Below the pieces are notes generated by a model. It saw only the letters and a program-made list of their open reading frames with translations, was not told the origin of the DNA and made no database searches. This document shows positions 48,290 through 61,200 of a stretch of 64,000 nucleotides of DNA, piece by piece. The position numbers and the translations under genes are program-made. Position 1 is the stretch's first letter. Each line of letters starts with the position of its first letter. Source of the DNA: Costus lasius (taxonomy: Eukaryota; Streptophyta; Magnoliopsida; Zingiberales; Costaceae); the NCBI GenBank assembly GCA_027563935.2, contig CM050447.1, positions 12,926,501 to 12,990,500 on the forward strand, read 5' to 3'.

Positions 48290-48496
48290 CTTGGCTTAGC
48301 CAAGGGCAAGGCCAAGAGTAGGGAAGTGAGCCAGTTCGATGACCAGTATTTTGTCAGCAAGTTTACTGGAACAGATGCTGTTAAAGAATCCGAAATCACC
48401 GGACAATCTTATGTGAAAGGAAAGAAGATTGAAAAATTGAAATCATCCGATGCAGCTACACAGAAGGATATTCATTACACAGCTATTCAAAATTAA
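48290..48496 (+). other. Orphan open frame without ATG, exon-like
   Basis: An open frame of 68 codons ending in TAA begins beside a splice-acceptor-like GGCTTAG. It reads AKGKAKSREVSQFDDQYFVS, then KFTGTDAVKESEITGQSYVK and GKKIEKLKSSDAATQKDI. It is strongly charged and protein-like in an AT-rich setting. Its second half overlaps the presumed 5' LTR of the copia element. I do not recognise it. It could be a terminal exon of a lost gene or part of a retroelement. Confidence 0.3.
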
Positions 48497-48680
48497 TTAT
48501 TACATTCTATGTATATGAATTTGTATATGGTAGCTTAGCAACTTTCCTGTATTGAGTTTTCGTTTACAATGTGTTCTAACAATGTACATTAATACTTTTT
48601 ACCGGAACAGAGAAAGATAATACAATCTTCTCCCAATTGCTTTCTCCACGTTGCTGCTCAACACATCTTTAATCTTTTCA
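48378..48680 (+). mobile_element. Probable 5' LTR of the Ty1/copia element
   Basis: The right end is fixed by the primer binding site at 48681. The left end is placed at TGTTAAAGAATC, giving a 303-bp LTR, usual for plant copia elements. An alternative start is TGTTAGGATC at 48039. The 3' LTR is lost, so the choice cannot be tested here. Confidence 0.45.
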
Positions 48681-48692
48681 TGGTATCAGAGC
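48681..48692 (+). other. Primer binding site of the Ty1/copia element
   Basis: TGGTATCAGAGC, the exact complement of the initiator-methionine tRNA 3' end that primes reverse transcription in plant LTR retrotransposons. It lies 184 bp before the gag ATG. Confidence 0.9.
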
Positions 48693-48875
48693 GAAGGTCC
48701 TCCGTTCATCAATAGCTGCGTTTCTTCTACACAAATCTTATTTGCCATTAAAATCATCTGTTTTCTTCTTTCGGACACTTGTGTGGTTTCTCTGGGAATC
48801 TCCAGAGCACTCAAGCTTTCAACAAAGTAAGCGGTCTTTTTCTCTCTTCCTTAATCTGACCTTAAATCTGTCCTC

Positions 48876-49610
48876 ATGGCTGGAAAGGGAGAGAACGTCG
48901 GCTCAAACAATAACGTCGTCGATCCAAATGACCCTCTCTATCTACACTACTTAGACCAACCTAGTCTTGTTCTTGTCACGCAACTATTAAATGGAGAAAA
49001 CTATAACACATGGAGTCGTGCTATGCTGATGGCTCTCAGCATCAAAAATAAAGAAGGATTTGTGAACGGAAACCTAAGTGAGCCTGGAGAAGATGAAGTT
49101 GGAGAACTCCAACAATGGAGGCGCTGCAATAATCTATTAAAGGCCTGGCTTCTCAACTCAATCACGCAAGAAATTGGTACCAGCATAATCTATAGCGACA
49201 GTGCCCATGAGATATGGATTGATTTAAAGGATTGTTTTGGACGTACTAATAGTGTCCACCTATTTCAGATTGAAGAAGCCATACATGGCTGTAAACAAGC
49301 AAATATGTCAATTAGAGAGTATTACACTAAACTCAAGGGCCTCTGGGATGAACGTGACTCACTCTGTGTCATTCCAAAATGCAAATGTGAAGCCTTGAGG
49401 GATATCTCACAATACCAGCAAAATCAAAAAGCAATAAAGTTTCTTATGGGATTAAACGAAAAGTATACAAGTGTGAGAGGACAAATCCTCCTTATGGATC
49501 CCTTTCCTACCCTTAATAAAATTTATTCTCTTCTTCTCCAAGAAGAAAAGCAGCGTGAGTCCTTGAGTGCAGAGATGTATTATATAATGAAGCATCTGCC
49601 TTTGCTGTAA
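48876..49610 (+). mobile_element. Ty1/copia gag frame (244 codons, then shifted)
   Basis: It starts MAGKGENVGSNNNVVDPNDP and contains the plant copia gag signature LLNGENYNTWSRAMLMALSI, GEDEVGELQQWRRCNNLLKA, a WIDLKDCFG block and the FLMGLNEKYTSVRGQILLMD region. The frame runs open from the ATG and ends early at 49610, because a frameshift separates it from the zinc knuckles that follow in another frame. Gag forms the virus-like particle in the cytoplasm. Confidence 0.88.
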
Positions 49611-51985
49611 GGAATGATATAAAAAGAGTTGGAAGAAACTTTGTTCACAGAAATTCTCAACCCAGGTGTGGAAAATGTGATAGGATAGGACACACCTCTG
49701 AAGTATGTCGTGCTCACCTCAAATGTGAACATTGTGGCTTACAAGGGCATACTATTAACATATGTAGAAAACTCCAGAAGTATTCCATCAAACAATAGAT
49801 TTGATAGACGTGAGCACAAGAACTTTACTTCAAAAGCTAATCTTGCAGAAACAAAACCTTCTTTTACTCTCTCTGCTGAGCGATATGAAGATCTTATGAA
49901 GTTACTTGCTGGATGCAAAACAAATGCGGGTACTGAAAACATATCAAACATCAATAATTTCTCAGGTACAACGTCTCACTTTTCACATAGTGAAGAAAAA
50001 CCAACTTGGATTCTTGATACAGGGGCTACAGATCACATGGTTTGCTCTGCTAACATCAAAACTCCCTGTTAACAACAAAAATGTTCATCTTCCCAATGGA
50101 GAAATAGCTGCAGTTACATATATGGGGAATATTCAATTTGCTAATTTTACTTTGCATGATGTTTTGTGTATTCCTTCCTTCAAACTGAACCTGATTTCTA
50201 TTAGCAAACTGCTGCATAATACTCAGTATCAAGGCTTATTTACAAGCGAGAGTTGCGTCCTGTAGGACCGTCAATCAGGGAAGATGATTGGGATGGGAAT
50301 TGAGTATGCAGGACTCTATCACTTTAATTGCTCTCAGCGATTGGAAAGCCAAGTTGCCCAAGCATCAAAGACATTCTCCACCAATGTCTGGCAACAGCGA
50401 CTTGGGCACCCTTCCAGCAGAATATCTATGTTGTTTTCAAATTATATTACTGATGTATAACCTCATGAACACTCTATGTGCTTAATTTGCCCTTTGGCGA
50501 AACAAATAAGATTGCCTTTTCAAATAAGTTCTATTCATTCTAAAGCTCCTTTTGAGTTAATTCATGTTGACATATGGGGAGGGTATCATATATCGTCCAT
50601 TGCTGGGGCAAACTATTTTCTCACGATCATAGATGATTTCACTCGCTGCACTTGGATATATCTATTGAAAAATAAATCAGATGCTCAACCATGCTTAATT
50701 CAGTTTATGAATTTCATTGAGAATCAATTTTCATCAAAGGTTAAGATTGTTAGAAGTGACAATGGCTCAGAATGTATCATGAGAAAATTCTATTCTGAAA
50801 AGGGGATTATTCACCAAACAAGTTGTGTGTCCACTCCACAACAAAACGGAGTCGCAGAAAGGAAACATCGTCACCTCCTCAATGTAGCACGAGTATTGAT
50901 GTTTCAAGCTAGTCTACCTAAGAAGTTTTAGGGAGATGCCATTTTAACTGCATGCTATCTCATCAATCGAACTCCAACTCCTGTGCTACATGGAAGAACA
51001 CCAATTGAAACTCTTACACAAATTCCCCCCTCTTATGATCATCTACGGGTATTTGGGTGTCTATGCTTTGCATCAACACATTATCAGCGGCACACTAAAT
51101 TTGACCCAAGAGCAAACAGATGCATCTTCTTGGGCTATCCACAAGGGAAAAAGGGGTATCGTCTATTCAACTTGTCCACTAATCAAATTCTTGTCTCACG
51201 TGATGTCACCTTTTATGAAAGCATATTTCCATTTGCTAACACAAGTGGAAAGACCAAACCATAAATGCAGCATTTACAAACAATATTTGGTGACGAAATC
51301 TTTACTCAACCTGATTACAGAAATAGCTCAGAACCACCCTTAAATCTGAGTGGAATTCACTATGAAAGAGAGCAAAATCCAAATACTTCGGCATCACAAC
51401 ATCATGAAGATATTACTACTTGCAATAATGAGCAGACAACACATGCGATGGACCTGACACCTGTAGAGGATCAGCTAGCAACAATTGAGGAATCTGAAAT
51501 TCCTGATGCACATGCTGAGCCCCAGAATATCATACAACCATCTTCTCGTTGCTCCCTGCGCATCACAAAGACCCCAAGCTACTTGAAGGAATATCATGTT
51601 GAGCTTCAACTTCCTCTGAGAGATAACTCTTCAACCTCTTTAGCTGCCACAAAATATGCCAACATCAAATACCCACTTAGCAACGTCATTCCTTATGACA
51701 AAGTGGCTCCGGGTCAGAGAAACTTCATAGCTTCCATATCAACTATAACAGAACCATCCACATATGAACAAGCCATGTCTAATCCAAAATGGTGTGAGGC
51801 AATGCGTGAAGAACTGGATGCACTTGAAAAGAACAATACATGGACGATAGAAACTCTGCCAAGAGGAAAAAGGGCGATTGGATGCAAATGGATATACAAA
51901 ATTAAATATTGATCTGATGGTACAATTGAAAGATATAAAACAAGATTAGTAGCAAAAGGATACAATCAAGTGGAAGGGGCAGTGC
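49611..51985 (+). mobile_element. Ty1/copia pol remnant: knuckles, protease, integrase, RT start
   Basis: In order: two CX2CX4HX4C zinc knuckles (CGKCDRIGHTSEVC, CEHCGLQGHTINIC; about 49667-49775) and protease WILDTGATDHM (about 50009-50041, another frame). Next comes the pre-integrase block ...LPNGEIAAVTYMGNIQF... (third frame). Integrase (50476-50931) carries catalytic Asp in VDIWGGY, Asp in RSDNGSE and Glu in QQNGVAERKHR. A long region with the RT entry follows: NNTWTIETLPRGKRAIGCKW, stop, RYKTRLVAKGYNQVEG. From 50476 on, a single frame is broken only by stops at 50929, 51262 and 51910. The element then ends abruptly near 51985. Most of RT, RNase H and the 3' LTR are missing. It is a dead, 3'-truncated copy. 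Confidence 0.9.
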
Positions 51986-52003
51986 TTTGATTCGACCAGG
52001 TTA

Positions 52004-52959
52004 GGGGTAGTTTGGTTCTGTTGCACTGTCGTTGCTATGATAGCTGCGCTGTTACTGTAATACCTGCTGTTAAGGGTGTTTAGTGAATTCAACTGTGCTG
52101 TCACAATAGCAATTATTATTAAAATTATTTTATAGATTTATTTTGTTATTGGTGTTATTAATAAATAAATAAATATTAATTTAATAAAATATAATGATAT
52201 TAACATTATATATTTTATAATAAAATAAAAATTATTTTTAAAATTTAAAATAATTATTTTAATAAATTTATTAAAATTTAAAATAATTATTTTAATAAAA
52301 TTAATAAAATTTATAAGATCAAATAATTAAATGATGATTAAAATTGTTGGGTATATAATTGTTAGTTAATTTTATTTTAATTTTTAAAAATTATAATTAC
52401 GTAATTTTATTAAAAATTAACACAAAAACATTTAAATATTTAATTTTATAAGATTAAATAATTAGTTTCAATGTAAAATTTAATTATTAATTTTTATAAG
52501 TTTAATAACTAGAATTATAATTTTAAAGTAAAAACAAAAAGATTTTTAGTTATTATATTAATTTTAATAAGATATATAATATATAGTTAAGGGGATTCGA
52601 CCCTACGCGTATGTTGCTGTTAATATATTCAGTTCAATGGCACGCATATGTTAGCTAGTTAAAATTTAACCTGCATCATTTTAATTGATTTGGAGCCACA
52701 TTCTTATTAATACACTGCTGTTAAGGGGATTCGACCCTGCGCGTGAAGATTTTAACCTGCACGCGCGTTGAGGCAAGAGTCAAGACGGCAGCTGGAGAAG
52801 TAGGGTATCCTAATTCCTAAGCAGGGTATCCCCGCTTCTGGCTACAGTACGATTTTTATTACTATTCCATCTCAACGCAATGAAAAAGCTGAAAAAAAAT
52901 TTATCGCTTCTGCCGCCAGTCCTAGCGCCGCATGAAGTGCGGTAATTCCAAACGGGGCC
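52004..52959. mobile_element. Tourist-like DNA element abutting the copia break (956 bp)
   Basis: The ends are GGGGTAGTTTGGTTCTG and, from the right on the other strand, GGCCCCGTTTGGAATTAC. TTA flanks both sides (52001-52003, 52960-52962). The inside is AT-rich, with GGGGATTCGACCCT(A/G)CGCGT occurring twice (about 52591 and 52726). It has no coding content. The terminal repeats agree in about 8 of 12 positions, so it is less certain than the smaller MITEs. Confidence 0.55.
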
Positions 52960-53231
52960 TTAATTTATTTCAAAAATAAATTTTATTTTATATTAATTGA
53001 TTTAGTACTTAAAAGAAGAAAAAAATGTCCCATGACTTCATTGAATTACATAATCACAAATGTCCTTTACATTTCCACTAATACATGTATATTGGGTAAT
53101 TGTGTTGCGTCATATCCTATCTAATTGTATCCCTATCTTGTCATATTTAAATCGGACGGCTGAGATCCAAAGCACGTTCTCTTTCACATTTATTTCCGGT
53201 TCAATCCAGACGACGAAAGCTGCTTACCCGA

Positions 53232-54221
53232 TTACACAGCAGCCGCGAAGGACCACAAGACTCCGGCGGCACCAATGGCAGCGCCAATGGCAGCGAAGGT
53301 CCAATTCACAACCTGCTCTCGCTGCGCTGCCCTCTCCTTCTGGCTCTTACGGCGCCCAACGAACTCCTCCCACCGCCTCCGCGCATCCTCCTCCTCCGCC
53401 TCCATCCTCCTGCCGCCCTCCATCGCCGCCCGGAGCAACGACAAGCCTTCCCTCCCGCTCAAGCTCACCCTATCCACGCCCTCAGCCGCCAGGCTCATTC
53501 CAAGCACGTGTCCTGTCTCCTCCCCGCACGTGACAATCACCCTCAGGGCGTACTCCTCGCTGAGGACCGTCCCGAATTTCACCACCGTCTCGCCGGTGAT
53601 CCAGTTCCGATCAATCGCCACCGGCCTCAGGGTCGTCGCGCGCACCGCGCGACGACGGTGCGGATCGATGACGATCCAACTAAGGCTCAAATCTTCGGGA
53701 GATATGGCGGGATCCGCCAAGGCCGCGGCAGGCGAAGCCGGGGGCGGCGGTGAAGGGGGGTCCTTCCGGCCGACGGCGTCGATGCGGAAGGGGGCACTCC
53801 TGAACCAGGGACTGGAGGTGTCGGTCTCGAGGACGCGGGACAAGATGGGGACGCCACGGTGGCTAAGGTCGACGGCGGAGATGAGCTCCGAAGGGAGGCA
53901 AGCATCGTCGCCGCCTGCGACCGGGGCGAGCGAAAAGTGGGAAGGGAAGGCGTCGGCGAAGAAGGAGCGGTGGGAGTCAGGGTAGGAGGAGAGTAGGCGG
54001 ACGAGGCGGGGGTGAAGCAGGGAGGGCCACGTGGCGAGGCAGAGGTCGCGCCAGAGATCGAGATGGGAGACGAGGGAGCGGAGGTGGGTGGTGACACAAC
54101 TGACCGCGGCAAGCGCCGGTCCATCGAGACTGCGGAGGGCGTCGGCGAGCATGTCCGGGTGGAGGTCCTCGATGGTGGTGGCGTTGGCGGCCGAGGACTC
54201 GGTAACCATACCGGAATGCAT
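53232..54221 (-). CDS. F-box protein with C-terminal membrane segment, 329 aa
   Basis: A single-exon frame on the minus strand. The F-box covers about residues 17-65 (IEDLHPDMLADALRSLDGPA...LWRDLCLATWPS), the part that binds SKP1 in SCF ubiquitin ligases. A unique middle part contains DLSLSWIVIDPHRRRAVRAT and the NWITGETVVKFG region. A basic/acidic coiled stretch (about 265-300) follows. A hydrophobic tail (FAAIGAAIGAAGVLWSFAAA, about 306-327) is probably a membrane anchor. The layout matches the plant F-box proteins annotated after At2g27310. The substrate is unknown. A second in-frame ATG four codons later is also possible. The gene is intact and GC-rich. Confidence 0.92.
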   Translation of the reverse strand: MHSGMVTESSAANATTIEDLHPDMLADALRSLDGPALAAVSCVTTHLRSLVSHLDLWRDLCLATWPSLLHPRLVRLLSSYPDSHRSFFADAFPSHFSLAPVAGGDDACLPSELISAVDLSHRGVPILSRVLETDTSSPWFRSAPFRIDAVGRKDPPSPPPPASPAAALADPAISPEDLSLSWIVIDPHRRRAVRATTLRPVAIDRNWITGETVVKFGTVLSEEYALRVIVTCGEETGHVLGMSLAAEGVDRVSLSGREGLSLLRAAMEGGRRMEAEEEDARRRWEEFVGRRKSQKERAAQREQVVNWTFAAIGAAIGAAGVLWSFAAAV

Positions 54222-57200
54222 ATTGAATCGTCGGCGTGGAATCGACCTAGCCCTAGAAACAAAACTTTGGGACTCAAATTTGCAGGTGGAGGCACCGAGT
54301 CGGTCGATTTGGTTGAGTACTGGAGACAGGCAACGAAGGAGGAGGAGATTTTATAGGGTTAATTTCCGTGTTGGGTTTTTTTTTTAATAACATTTAACAA
54401 TAATAAGGGAACATTTGACATTTTCTTTCAGGGATCTAGAAAGTAGTCAAATTTTGCTACAATCATTATATATTGTATTTTTAAAAACTAAAAAGAATTT
54501 TTCAAAAGACTATTTCTAATTTTAAAATTATATAATTATTTCCTTGATTGCGAGTCCTAACTGTTTCAATCAATTTAATTACTAAAACGACAGACGCGGC
54601 AGCGCAGAAGGATCCGCGTGTACGTACTGGTCAGCTGCCAAGTGCCAACTGCCAAATCAGCGTGGGGCGAAGAGTCAAGCACAACGTCAAAGCGTTCTAG
54701 AAACTGACTGGCGGCGGAGTTTTTCTTATTGGTAATATGCTATTATGAGAATTTAATAAGTAGGTCAATGATGTTGGGCTATTCGCCCAATAAATTCAAC
54801 GTGGTTTGACTCAAGTTGAAACAATTAGATCGTCCACACAATTTGACCAATCTTACTGGACTAAATCTGAACTTGGTCATAACAAAACTTGGTCAACTTA
54901 GTGATCTGAGTATAACTGCATTTGGGCCTGATTAAAACTCAAAATGGCCCAAAGCAAGCTGGATGAGTTTGCCACTTATCGGGCCAATTATTGAAGACAG
55001 ATGGCCCGCCGTATCCAGAACAGTGTTCTTATTCCTCGATAAGATCTGCATTGAGCCTGCATAAGATCCATATATGCTGACAGGTTAAGATATGGAAAAT
55101 CTAACAAAAACAACTCAGGCTCCACGGTCACGGGAGCAGCCGCAATCTTCGAGTCAGTGTTCCAGGTTCCGCCTTCCCTCTGCAGAGCATGCCAGGATCT
55201 GGAGCCTCAGAAACACTTTAATAATCATGTTGCAGAAAACATGAACAGGCAACGTACAATCGCAGCTGGAAAGAGATGAGCAGCAGCATGGAAATCAAAA
55301 AAATTTGACTTTGGCGGGGCCTGGCGGAGCGGTCAGGCTGGGTCGCCGCGAACACATTCTGACAACTATACACATTGACCCGGATTAGTTTGTTTTTGGT
55401 CTGGGTGGGCATCGAAGATTTTTCCTTCGAGTGTAGTCAGATCCGCTGGATCTTTCCCGCCACCTTTCTTTCCCATCATACAGTATCTACTGGATTTGAT
55501 TCCTAAATAGGTTTCCCAATATGATTAATTAATGAGATAGGGAAGCATTGACACAACACAAAGTCAACTCATGGGATGAGTTGATTTGGAAGCTTATTTT
55601 CCACGGATCAAATCTAGCGACAGTGACGGCGGATCGTGGGCATCCTCTCGTACATGCACGCACGATGAGAAGGAATTATTATCCGAGCAATCTGCAAATT
55701 ATTCATTAGTTAATTTGTGGCTTTACTTTTGACCAAGTTAAGCTACTTAATAATTAACTAATCTCATAATGGTGCTATTGTCTACAATTAAGTATTAATT
55801 TAAAGTAAACAAGTTGAAATTAGGAAAAGAAATTGATTCCTTCCGGCATCTTTATCTTAAATTTCAACTACTGAATCGGCCCATATCACGCCTCGATATA
55901 TGTTCTTCAAAAGTATGAGTCAGTACTAGCTAAGTACTAGCATGCATTTAAAATATGTTAAATTATACGAGAAAATAATGAACCCATACTTAAATGAATT
56001 ATTACACACAATCATAAAAGAAACTATTATCATGTTTCACATAAAAAAATTCTAATCATGGCTCAACCATTGTGATTGTATACTCTCTACAACAAGCAAA
56101 GGAGGGATATAAAATTAGTAGTGCTGTCTTGTGTTGACTTCCTCTCTCATAGTCAACAAAACACGTGTGAGCAATAAAAAAAATATCATCATTTTACAAT
56201 GAACAAATGATGGCGTCTATCCTTTGAAGAAGATAAAAAGAGTCCATTTATGACTTTGGTACAATTAGGTTACATATTCTCCAATCTCCACTGTGTTTCT
56301 TCCTGTCAATTATTGCATAAAGTTAGATAGAGAGCAATCAAGTAGAGGATGTACCATCATGAAGATACCTCAAATGGAAAGAGCACAAACTCACATATTA
56401 TTTAAAAAAATAGAAGAAAATTTTGAATTACATTTCTATAAGATAATGTTGTAGTAATAGAAATAGCCTTGATTTATTATTATTTATAATAAAATTATGT
56501 ATGAAGCATCTTACTAAAGTTATGTAATTTGTAAATATTACAACAATTTTATATAATTATTTTAAATCAATTATATGCCCAATTAGCGCATAATTGATTT
56601 TATCCACCGCCGCTGTACATTCGTATCTATCCATAACGAAGTTGATGGATCACGTGCACGAATTTTGGCTTTTCGCGCGCGCCAAATTGTCCCGTAGACG
56701 GAGCGGACGAATCGGTAAAGTTAAAACACAAGTTCCGACGTGGGCTCACGCCGACAAATTAAATACCGGTCGGCGGCTGAAGGCGGCATGGTCGATCGAT
56801 CGAATCTTGGATCGATCTTTGAATCGGATAAGGCGAGCTTACTTATCGCCCATGACCGACAGCTGTGGATAATAATTTATCTCTCAAGTAACGGGCGCCG
56901 TGCGCGTACAGCTGTCAGTCACTTGTATATGTCAGTGTGTTTTTTTTAATGGATAATATTTGGTCAACCTTTTCATGACTCCACCTTAATTGCGGGAAAC
57001 TACTAGAGTCAACCTCTTCATTGACTTGCCTTTTTCTTTATTGATTTCTCAAGTGACCTTCTATCAACCTCGCTTATAGAGTAGAATGTATTTGACCGGA
57101 CCAATTTCAGTCAAAGTCAAAGCGAGCTCAAAGACAAGAGTTCTTCATTCACCATGAATCCTCTTTTAAAATGTCATTTAAATCATTTTCTCGCTCTTTG

Positions 57201-58291
57201 TCCGAATAATAGAGCAATAAACATGGAAAATGAGAAAAAAAAATATGATCCGCTAATTTAGAAAAATTATAAGCCTTAATTCCTAGTATTGCGTGATGTA
57301 ATTGTTCCCTTCAATTTTGTCGGTTATCCTTTCATTTCATTCATTGAATGTGCATTCAATTATTATTTAGCATGATATTGTTGTACCAATTTGAAAGATA
57401 CTCTAATCTTCCTAATAATAATGGATCAATATAAATCTCACGACCGCGGTGGGCCCCACGGGCCCAGTAGATTAACTCTGTTAACCGGGCCTATTTATGA
57501 TTGTGGGCCCAGTGGGCCTCTACATATAAATACATACAATTGATTAAATTAGGTTTTTTTTTAAAAAAATAAATTTATATCTATTGAGTGAAAAAAAATT
57601 TTGAGACAAGGTATCTTTTGTGACATGCTTATTATATGATATTTTAAGATTTATATAATAGTAGTGTTATACGATAATGTATATGCATTGTATAATATAT
57701 CTAGTTAAAATATCATACAATATATATGTATTGTCATATAATACTAATATATTATCAAATAATATCATATCATATAAATTTTAAAATATTATATAACAAG
57801 TATATTTTTAAATACGTGTTGAGAAAATACGGGTATCGTTCCAGGAAAGATACGGTACCGTCGCAGGTACCTTTCTCAAAATTTTTTCCACCCAAACGCC
57901 TAAGCGGACACGTGGGTCCCACCAAAAGGACGCAAATAACCTGAACTTCTGGCAGACAATGTGTGGTGGGTCAAACTCAATGCGGCATTTTTTTAATTAA
58001 AAAAGTTTTACGGTTTACCCCTTGTCTTATTCTAATATTAACGTTTCCATTATTATATACGCGAGGCGAAAGCCATTTAACTACGCGAGTCGCGAATGCG
58101 CCAAACGGCCATTAATAACTCTGCGGCAGCGACAGTTTCATTTGCAAGTTATATTTTATAATTTATATCTCCGTCACGGCGCCTCGCCGTTATCTCCCGT
58201 CCCTTTCTGTATAACTGAATGCGCCTCCGCCGTGCCTTTATCCTCACACACAACTACGCAAGCCACAAGGGGGAGAGAAGAGGGAGGGAGG
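54222..58291. other. Intergenic between F-box and CAT6, no gene seen
   Basis: Divergent promoter region of the F-box gene (minus) and, 4 kb on, of the transporter (plus). It is AT-rich with no protein-like stretch longer than about 60 codons. Short runs of ATATAT/TATCAT sequence lie at about 57640-57800. No MITE ends were recognised. The frame of the transporter stays open upstream to 58022, but this part lacks family similarity and is taken as leader. Confidence 0.55.
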
Positions 58292-61200
58292 ATGGAGAAG
58301 TTGCAGGAGCTCAAGCCGAGAACATCCTCTCCCTCGCTGCAACCGCAGCTGTCAACGTCGCCGACGTCATCGTTTGTGAGCCTCCGAGCCTACCGACGAG
58401 CGCTTGCGGAGACGCCCCGGAGGCTGGGGCGGCGGGCGGCGTCGGTGACGACCACCTACGAGGAGATGAGCCGGGTGAGAGCCCGATCGGGGGCCGACAT
58501 GGAACGATCCCTGAGATGGCCGGACCTCGTCGGGCTTGGCCTCGGCGGGATGGTCGGCGCCGGGGTCTTCGTCGCCACTGGCCGGGCGGCGAGGCTCTAC
58601 GCCGGCCCCGCCATCGTCGTGTCTTACGCCATTGCCGGGATCTGCGCCCTTCTGTCTGCTTTCTGCTATACCGAGTTCGCCGTCGACATGCCCGTCGCCG
58701 GTGGGGCGTTCAGCTACCTTAGGGTTACGTTCGGTGAGTAAACTGATTAGGTGGTCGTTGATGTTCTTCGCTCTCCCTTTGCGTGTTTTGCTCCTCTTTT
58801 TGCTCAACAAAATACCTAGTTTCATTTTTCTTCTTATTTTTGACAATGTCGAACACAATTCAGGTTTTGATTTTTCCTATAACTTTGTTCGGAAAATAAG
58901 AATACACTCCTTAATTCATATTATATTGAATTCCTTTTCCCATGATTCATCTGCAATTTCGTTTTTGTGTATAATAATTGATCGGGAGTGTAGTGAATGG
59001 TTTACTGACATTGATCTGTTTTCCTAAATTCCCCCTTTTCTTCATCCTAGAGTAATTCTGTGTTCTTCTTTTGTAGAGACTCTATCCTTCGATTTATTCG
59101 TTCCTATTGCATTTTTTTAGGGTCCATTCGATATATTTGTGGGGACTTCAATTAGGGGCCCGGTGAAACGGACGAAGATTAATTTTTTACTCAATTGCTT
59201 CTGATTCCATAACCTTGTTTTTCCCACTGTATTATGCGTTTTGTTTTTTAGGGGAATTTGCCGCCTTTTTGACGGGGGCGAATCTGATAATGGAGTACGT
59301 TTTCTCAAACGCGGCGGTGGCCCGAAGTTTCACGGCCTACCTGGGCACCGCCATCGGGGTGGACACCGCCGCCAAGTGGCGGTTCACCGTCGCGAGCCTC
59401 CCTGAGGGTTTCAACCAGATCGATCTCCTCGCCGTAGCTGTTGTCTTGTTCATCTCTGTGTGCATATGTTACAGGTAAAGCCCATTCGGTTTTCGATATA
59501 CGAACCAGAGTAAAAAGGGACGTACTAGGCACAAAATCCAGCCCTTGGGGCCGGGCCTGCTGTTGCTGTCACCTCCATAATTTCGCTGTTGTAATTAGTT
59601 ACTTGTCGCTGCCATGGGTGGAGTTGCTCAGCTTTACGGTCCTTTCTTTCTTCCCAACTTCCACCCCCATGTCCTTCTCGATCACGTTTGTCCTTTCTTA
59701 AAATTGGAGTTATTGGTCTTCTCAAGGTTGTTTTGTGCAATAGTGCTCCTCTGTTTTCATTCCCCTCGCAGTTGGCTTTACATGGATTGCGTATATCTTT
59801 TAGCTGAAAAGCTCTCTTTTTTCCTAAATAGTTGATTCTTTATCTTTCTTTTATGCACAATTGCAACTTTCTTTTAATCTTTTATTGCCCTGTTTTACTC
59901 CTCATTGCTGCGCCTTGTCGGTAAATAATGAAAATTTGGGTGGGTGCAGCACCAGGGAGAGCTCAGTGGTGAACATGGTGCTGACGGCGATTCACATCGC
60001 GTTCATCCTATTCATCATCGTGATGGGGTTTTGTCGGGGGGACGTGCGCAACCTCACGCACCCGGCCAGCCCGGGAGAGAACCCCGGTGGCTTCCTTCCC
60101 TACGGCGTGGCTGGTGTGTTCAACGGCGCTGCGATGGTGTACCTGAGCTACATCGGTTACGACGCCGTCTCCACCATGGCTGAGGAGGTGCGCCATCCCG
60201 CGCGCGACATACCCATCGGCGTCTCCGGCTCCGTCGGCCTCGTCACCCTCCTTTACTGCCTCATGGCCGCCTCCATGTCCATGCTCGTCCCGTACGACGC
60301 CGTAAGTTAACCACACCTCCATTAACCTTTTTGCTAGCCTTGGTGCCTGCCTTAACCCTTCACCCTATCTTGTTTGTGAAATGCTTGTGTTCTTTAACAT
60401 TCAAAGGGTAAGCCCCCAAAACATGAATCATTTGAATGACCACCAATCTCGTCAAATGTTCTTTTGTCGCCATTAAAGTACCGCTCCTGGTTTTGGTGGT
60501 ACTTTTTAGCCGCTTTCGGCCCTCGTAACGATAAATTGGGTGGCGGGCCAGGCCCCCTGCGGTAGCCTGTAATTTTGTTGCGTGCATGTGCGTGTGCGCG
60601 CTTTGATTAACTGATGAAGATGACGGTGTCCTGCACTGGTCCAGATCGACATCGAGTCGCCGTTCTCGGCGGCTTTCAAGGAATCGGTCGGCTGGAGATG
60701 GGCGTCGAACGTGATCGGAGTGGGGGCCGGCCTCGGAATTCTTACGTCGCTCCTCGTCTCCATGCTAGGCCAGGCGCGCTACCTCTGTGTCATTGGGCGC
60801 TCCAATGTTCTTCCCGCGTGGCTCGCTCGAGTCCACCCGAAGACCTCCACCCCTGTTAACGCCTCCGCCTTCCTCGGTCAGCTCTCCGCTTTCTTTACTC
60901 TCTTCTGAATTTAGATTACTGTTGGCAATTTAATACCAGTACTAGTGTTCGCATAATAATTGGCACAAGGCGTTCAGAGACACTGAGGCTTGGAGTTTGG
61001 GCCAGCTAGTCGCGTGCCATTTCTTGCTCTATTCACTTTTGCTGTTACTTGTCTACTTGTGCCTACAAGAACGACACGTTTCTACACCACGCATAAAGTA
61101 TTGGTAGGCACTCAAAGACACAGTTCTCGTGGTCATCCTGAGAGAAGAGACAAAAATTAGCAACCGGATCGAGCAGGATCTCGTTTATGCAAACAGAAAG

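Noticed and set aside
48039..48680. Copia 5' LTR starting at TGTTAGGATC (642 bp)
   Set aside because: Possible, but it would start two bases after the MITE duplication and include the orphan frame; the 303-bp version is preferred with low confidence.
53275..53985. 236-codon plus-strand frame opposite the F-box gene
   Set aside because: It is the mirror of a GC-rich coding sequence; the minus-strand frame has an F-box and normal architecture.
58022..58291. N-terminal extension of CAT6 from an upstream in-frame ATG
   Set aside because: The 90 extra codons lack transporter similarity, and family members start near the ATG at 58292; this is more likely leader and promoter.
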